Source: JAJFJD01 sp965228975 (lineage in GTDB: Bacteria; Pseudomonadota; Alphaproteobacteria; UBA8366). Taken from it: a stretch of 64,000 bases of DNA. This document shows positions 61,961 to 64,000 of the stretch, piece by piece. Each line of letters begins with the position of its first letter. Position 1 is the first letter of the stretch. Position numbers and translations under genes: made by a program. The stretch is from positions 4,092,001 to 4,156,000 of the forward strand of contig OZ245851.1 in NCBI GenBank assembly GCA_965228975.1. The letters are read 5' to 3'. Under the pieces are notes generated by a model. That model searched no databases and was not told where the DNA came from. It saw only the letters and a program-made list of their open reading frames with translations.

Positions 61961-62006
61961 AAAGAAGGCCGGCGCCGCCCGAAAGCCCGTACGGCGGACG
62001 CCGGCC
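61961..62006 (-). terminator. Strong hairpin between phnD and phnC
   Basis: Read on the minus strand, GGCCGGCG-T-CCGCC pairs with GGCGG-CGCCGGCC through about 13 base pairs with one bulge, around a 12-base loop, and is followed by TTCTTTTTC. This is a classic intrinsic-terminator shape located 13 bases after the phnD stop. In an operon it would act as a partial terminator or mRNA stabiliser that raises phnD over the transporter and catabolic genes. Confidence 0.7.
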
Positions 62007-62018
62007 GATTAAGGCCAA

Positions 62019-62966
62019 CTAGCCTTTTTTCTTCTTTTTCCGGGCGTCCTTGGCTTTCTTAAGGTCGCGGATAATGTCGTAGTCCGACGACTTCATCGGA
62101 ACGAACTTGTCGGATTTGACGTTATCCAGGAACTTCTTCGCATCGCCCTCTTTCGTTAGCCCCAGGAAGGTCTCGCGAATGTTCTTCTTGATGTCGTCGC
62201 ACAACGTGTTGCGATAGACGAACGGATCCTGCGGGATCGGCGCGGACTGCCACAACACCTGGACGTCGGACAGTTTCGCTTCGCCCTTGTTCACCACGTT
62301 ATCGAAACGGTGCGTCGCGACGAAGGCGGCATCGACCTTGCCCTTGACGACGGCGACCGACGACAGCTCATGGCTGCCGGTGTAGGCGACCTTGCCGAAG
62401 TATTTGTCGATGTCCATGCCGATGACCTTCGAGAACACGATCCGCGGCATCAGGTTGCCCGACGTGCTGCCGGGGTCGGTCAGTCCGATGGTCGCGCCCT
62501 TGAGCGTCTTGACGTCGGTGAATTTCGTGCCCTTCTTCGAGATCAACGCGGCGCGGTAGCCGGGGCCTTCTTCCTGCAGGTGGCCCTTCCGTTTCGCGTA
62601 GGTGGCGAACACTTCGACGGTCGGGTCTTTCGAATTCGCGATGATATACGTATAGGGTCCGAGCACCGCGACATCGACGAACTTGCTGAGCAAGCCTTCC
62701 ACGACCGAGGCGTAGGAGGTCGGCATGAAGAACTCGATCTTCTTGCCGGTCAGTTTGGCCATGCGGTCGGTAACCGGCTTGTAAAGCTGCAGCTCGGCCA
62801 CGGTTTCTTCCGTCGGCACCATCGCGAAGGTAAGCGCCTTGGGATTTTCGCATTGCGCCATCGCGGTTCCGGCGCCCGCCATCATCACGGTGGCCAAGGC
62901 CAAGCCGCCGGCGAACCGTTTGCCGAATTGCGAGCGCGTTATTCCTCTGTTCTGCGTCGTCTTCAT
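62019..62966 (-). CDS. phnD: Phosphonate ABC transporter substrate-binding protein
   Basis: A 315-residue periplasmic protein with a signal peptide (FAGGLALATVMMAGAGTAMA, cleavage near residue 37). PhnD-type features are TFAMVPTEETVAELQLYKPVTDRM, SYASVVEGLLSKFVDVAVLGPYTY, and TDPGSTSGNLMPR, which binds the phosphonate oxygens. The C-terminus is Lys-rich (DARKKKKKG). GGGAGA six bases upstream sets the start. First gene of the operon and divergent from the LysR gene. Confidence 0.93.
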   Translation of the reverse strand: MKTTQNRGITRSQFGKRFAGGLALATVMMAGAGTAMAQCENPKALTFAMVPTEETVAELQLYKPVTDRMAKLTGKKIEFFMPTSYASVVEGLLSKFVDVAVLGPYTYIIANSKDPTVEVFATYAKRKGHLQEEGPGYRAALISKKGTKFTDVKTLKGATIGLTDPGSTSGNLMPRIVFSKVIGMDIDKYFGKVAYTGSHELSSVAVVKGKVDAAFVATHRFDNVVNKGEAKLSDVQVLWQSAPIPQDPFVYRNTLCDDIKKNIRETFLGLTKEGDAKKFLDNVKSDKFVPMKSSDYDIIRDLKKAKDARKKKKKG

Positions 62967-63300
62967 TGGATGTCTCCCTAATCTTGTGCCGGGAAGCCCA
63001 CCGACGGTTGTCCAACGGCTAGATGGCTCCCGACTTTTTTGTGTGGCACCATTGTCTGCTCATGTGCCTCGGCACTCAAATGCAGCTCGTGCGCTTCAGG
63101 CCCGCGGTCCCCCTCCTTGAATGTCGAATCCGGAATGCGATCGGCCAAATCGGCCGGGCCGATGGGTCGGAGGTGCATTGCCAGGACAATCGAAACCGGA
63201 CCACCCGCCGCCGAGTCGCGACGGTGATCTTGCGGTTCCGAGAGTGATGCCTGCATCCGACACTTTCACCCCTTCGCAGCCCGAGTAGCCAACCGGCTGC

Positions 63301-63312
63301 GCACGATCGTGC
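63301..63312. promoter_or_regulatory. Perfect palindrome GCACGATCGTGC, candidate operator
   Basis: A 12-base perfect inverted repeat in the divergent phnD-LysR region, about 30 bases upstream of the candidate LysR promoter. Its dyad symmetry and place suit a dimeric regulator; whether the LysR protein or another factor binds cannot be told from sequence. Confidence 0.4.
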
Positions 63313-63341
63313 AAGTGAGGATGATCCTACGAACCCATCTA

Positions 63342-63369
63342 TTGGACAAATAGAAAAAAAATATAGTAT
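63342..63369 (+). promoter_or_regulatory. Candidate promoter of the LysR gene
   Basis: TTGGAC (63342-63347) and TAGTAT (63364-63369) are separated by 16 bases, within an A-tract that is the most AT-rich stretch nearby; the start codon lies 15 bases further on. Such short leaders are common for LysR genes. Consensus match is moderate. Confidence 0.4.
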
Positions 63370-63384
63370 CTATTGATATAAACG

Positions 63385-64000
63385 ATGATATTCACACAAC
63401 TCAGAACCTTTCACGCAGTGGCGACGGAGCGGGGTTTTACCGCCGCGTCGCGCGTGCTGAATATCGGCCAGCCGACCTTGACCAGTCAGGTCCGCGCGCT
63501 CGAGCAGATGTTCGATGTGGAACTCTTCCATCGGCGCGGCCGGCGTATCGAGTTGACCGAGGCCGGCGCCGCCCTGTTCGAGATCACCCGGCGGATCATG
63601 GATCTGGAGGGTCAGGCCCGCGACACGCTCAGCGCCTTCGGCGGGTTCCATCGGGGCACGCTGCATGTCGGCGCGGTCGGACCGTATCACGCGACGGAGA
63701 TGTTGAGCGCCTTCAGCGAGCGGTATCCCGGCGTCCATCTCGCCGTGACGGTCGGCAACTCGCAGGAAATGGTCGACCAGCTGCTCGACTATTCCGCCGA
63801 TGTCGCCGTCCTCGCCCATGTCGAAGACGACGACCGGATATTCGCCATGCCCTACAGCCGGCACAAGGTGGTGGTCTTCGTGCACACGGGGCACCGATTC
63901 GCGAAACGGAAGAAGATCCGGGTCGAGGAGCTACAGGGCGAGCGCATGGTCATGCGCGAAAGCGGCTCGGCGACCCGCCTCGCCTTCGAGGACATGCTGC
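63385..64000 (+). CDS. LysR-family regulator, partial (C-terminus beyond window), probable phosphonate operon regulator
   Basis: 205 residues are visible before the window ends. The winged-helix region is clear (FHAVATERGFTAASRVLNIGQPTLTSQVRALEQMFDVELFHRRGRRIELTEAG, abbreviated) and the ligand domain begins GTLHVGAVGPYHATEMLSAF. Its divergence from phnD makes it the likely regulator of the phosphonate operon, in keeping with the LysR-type PhnR that controls phosphonoacetate hydrolase in Pseudomonas fluorescens. The effector would then be phosphonoacetate or a related compound; this is inference. Confidence 0.88.
   Translation, partial: MIFTQLRTFHAVATERGFTAASRVLNIGQPTLTSQVRALEQMFDVELFHRRGRRIELTEAGAALFEITRRIMDLEGQARDTLSAFGGFHRGTLHVGAVGPYHATEMLSAFSERYPGVHLAVTVGNSQEMVDQLLDYSADVAVLAHVEDDDRIFAMPYSRHKVVVFVHTGHRFAKRKKIRVEELQGERMVMRESGSATRLAFEDML

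Larger units (their letters stand above)
62967..63384. promoter_or_regulatory. Divergent regulatory region between phnD and the LysR gene
   Basis: 418 bases without a convincing gene; open frames exist on both strands (for example 62978-63256 minus) but lack family-like composition or a good start signal. It holds the phnD ribosome-binding site, a perfect 12-base palindrome (63301-63312) and an AT-rich promoter-like stretch before the LysR gene. The distance suggests room for both promoters and one or more LysR operators. I see no Pho-box pair that I would trust. Confidence 0.55.

Noticed and set aside
62978..63256. 92-codon open frame on the minus strand in the phnD-LysR spacer
   Set aside because: No ribosome-binding site, no family-like pattern, and a competing frame of similar length on the other strand; treated as regulatory spacer.

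Overview
The window looks like a chromosomal segment of a high-GC, Gram-negative alphaproteobacterium, probably a Rhodospirillales-type soil or marine heterotroph. The pointers are strong GC bias in third codon positions, an outer-membrane porin, Tat-exported molybdenum enzymes, c-type cytochromes, several TauD-type dioxygenases, HyuAB, MmgE/PrpD and solute-binding-protein transporters. The taxonomic call is inference. No rRNA, tRNA, CRISPR array, insertion sequence or prophage was recognised. Coding density is very high and most genes sit in short operons of small-molecule catabolism.

Layout. 1-5.3 kb: a cut TauD-family dioxygenase, a tandem pair of Lin0512-family proteins, a cupin, a zinc alcohol dehydrogenase and a molybdenum hydroxylase large subunit without its usual partners. 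5.3-16.8 kb: a long minus-strand run encoding HyuA, HyuB, an isonitrile-hydratase-like DJ-1 protein, a complete Liv/Urt-type ABC importer (H-M-G-F plus binding protein) and a nitrilase, ending beside a LysR regulator. It reads as uptake and hydrolysis of nitriles, isonitriles or cyclic amides. 17-25 kb: TauD dioxygenases, a TRIC-type membrane protein, MmgE/PrpD, a ketopantoate-reductase-type enzyme, a split sulfopyruvate/phosphonopyruvate decarboxylase-like pair, an atypical SDR and a short MetE-like protein. 25-29.9 kb: IorA/IorB molybdenum hydroxylase, then a YgiC/YgiB pair.

29.9-40.4 kb: a substrate-binding-like protein without signal peptide next to a cupin, a Rossmann protein, a crotonase, two cytochromes c, an ABC-F ATPase, a YaiI-family protein, a GST, a YtcJ-type amidohydrolase and an NHL beta-propeller. 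40.5-44.1 kb: a cassette of hydantoinase, N-carbamoyl-D-amino-acid hydrolase, hydantoin racemase and a DUF3225 (HpxZ/AtzH-like) protein. 44-49.4 kb: a PhyH-type and a TauD-type dioxygenase, a PQQ sugar dehydrogenase and a porin. 49.4-54.1 kb: a second carbamoylase, a ThDP enzyme, a quinone reductase and a PuuE-like polysaccharide deacetylase. 54.1-55.5 kb: a non-coding-looking spacer and an alpha/beta hydrolase of visibly lower GC, possibly acquired.

55.5-64 kb: a phosphonate operon on the minus strand, phnD-phnC-phnE-phnE-phnA-(alcohol dehydrogenase)-(aldehyde dehydrogenase), with a divergent LysR gene cut by the window end. The enzyme set suggests oxidation of a hydroxy- or oxo-ethylphosphonate to phosphonoacetate and then hydrolysis to acetate and phosphate. 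Neither a C-P lyase nor an aminoethylphosphonate transaminase is in view.

The unifying theme is scavenging of nitrogen and phosphorus from unusual small molecules (cyclic ureides, N-carbamoyl compounds, nitriles, phosphonates). The least explained parts are the Lin0512 pair, the isonitrile/nitrile/HyuAB/ABC operon, the signal-less binding protein with its cupin, the SDR and ThDP enzymes that lack canonical catalytic residues, and the low-GC hydrolase. All function calls come from reading motifs and context; no database search was run.
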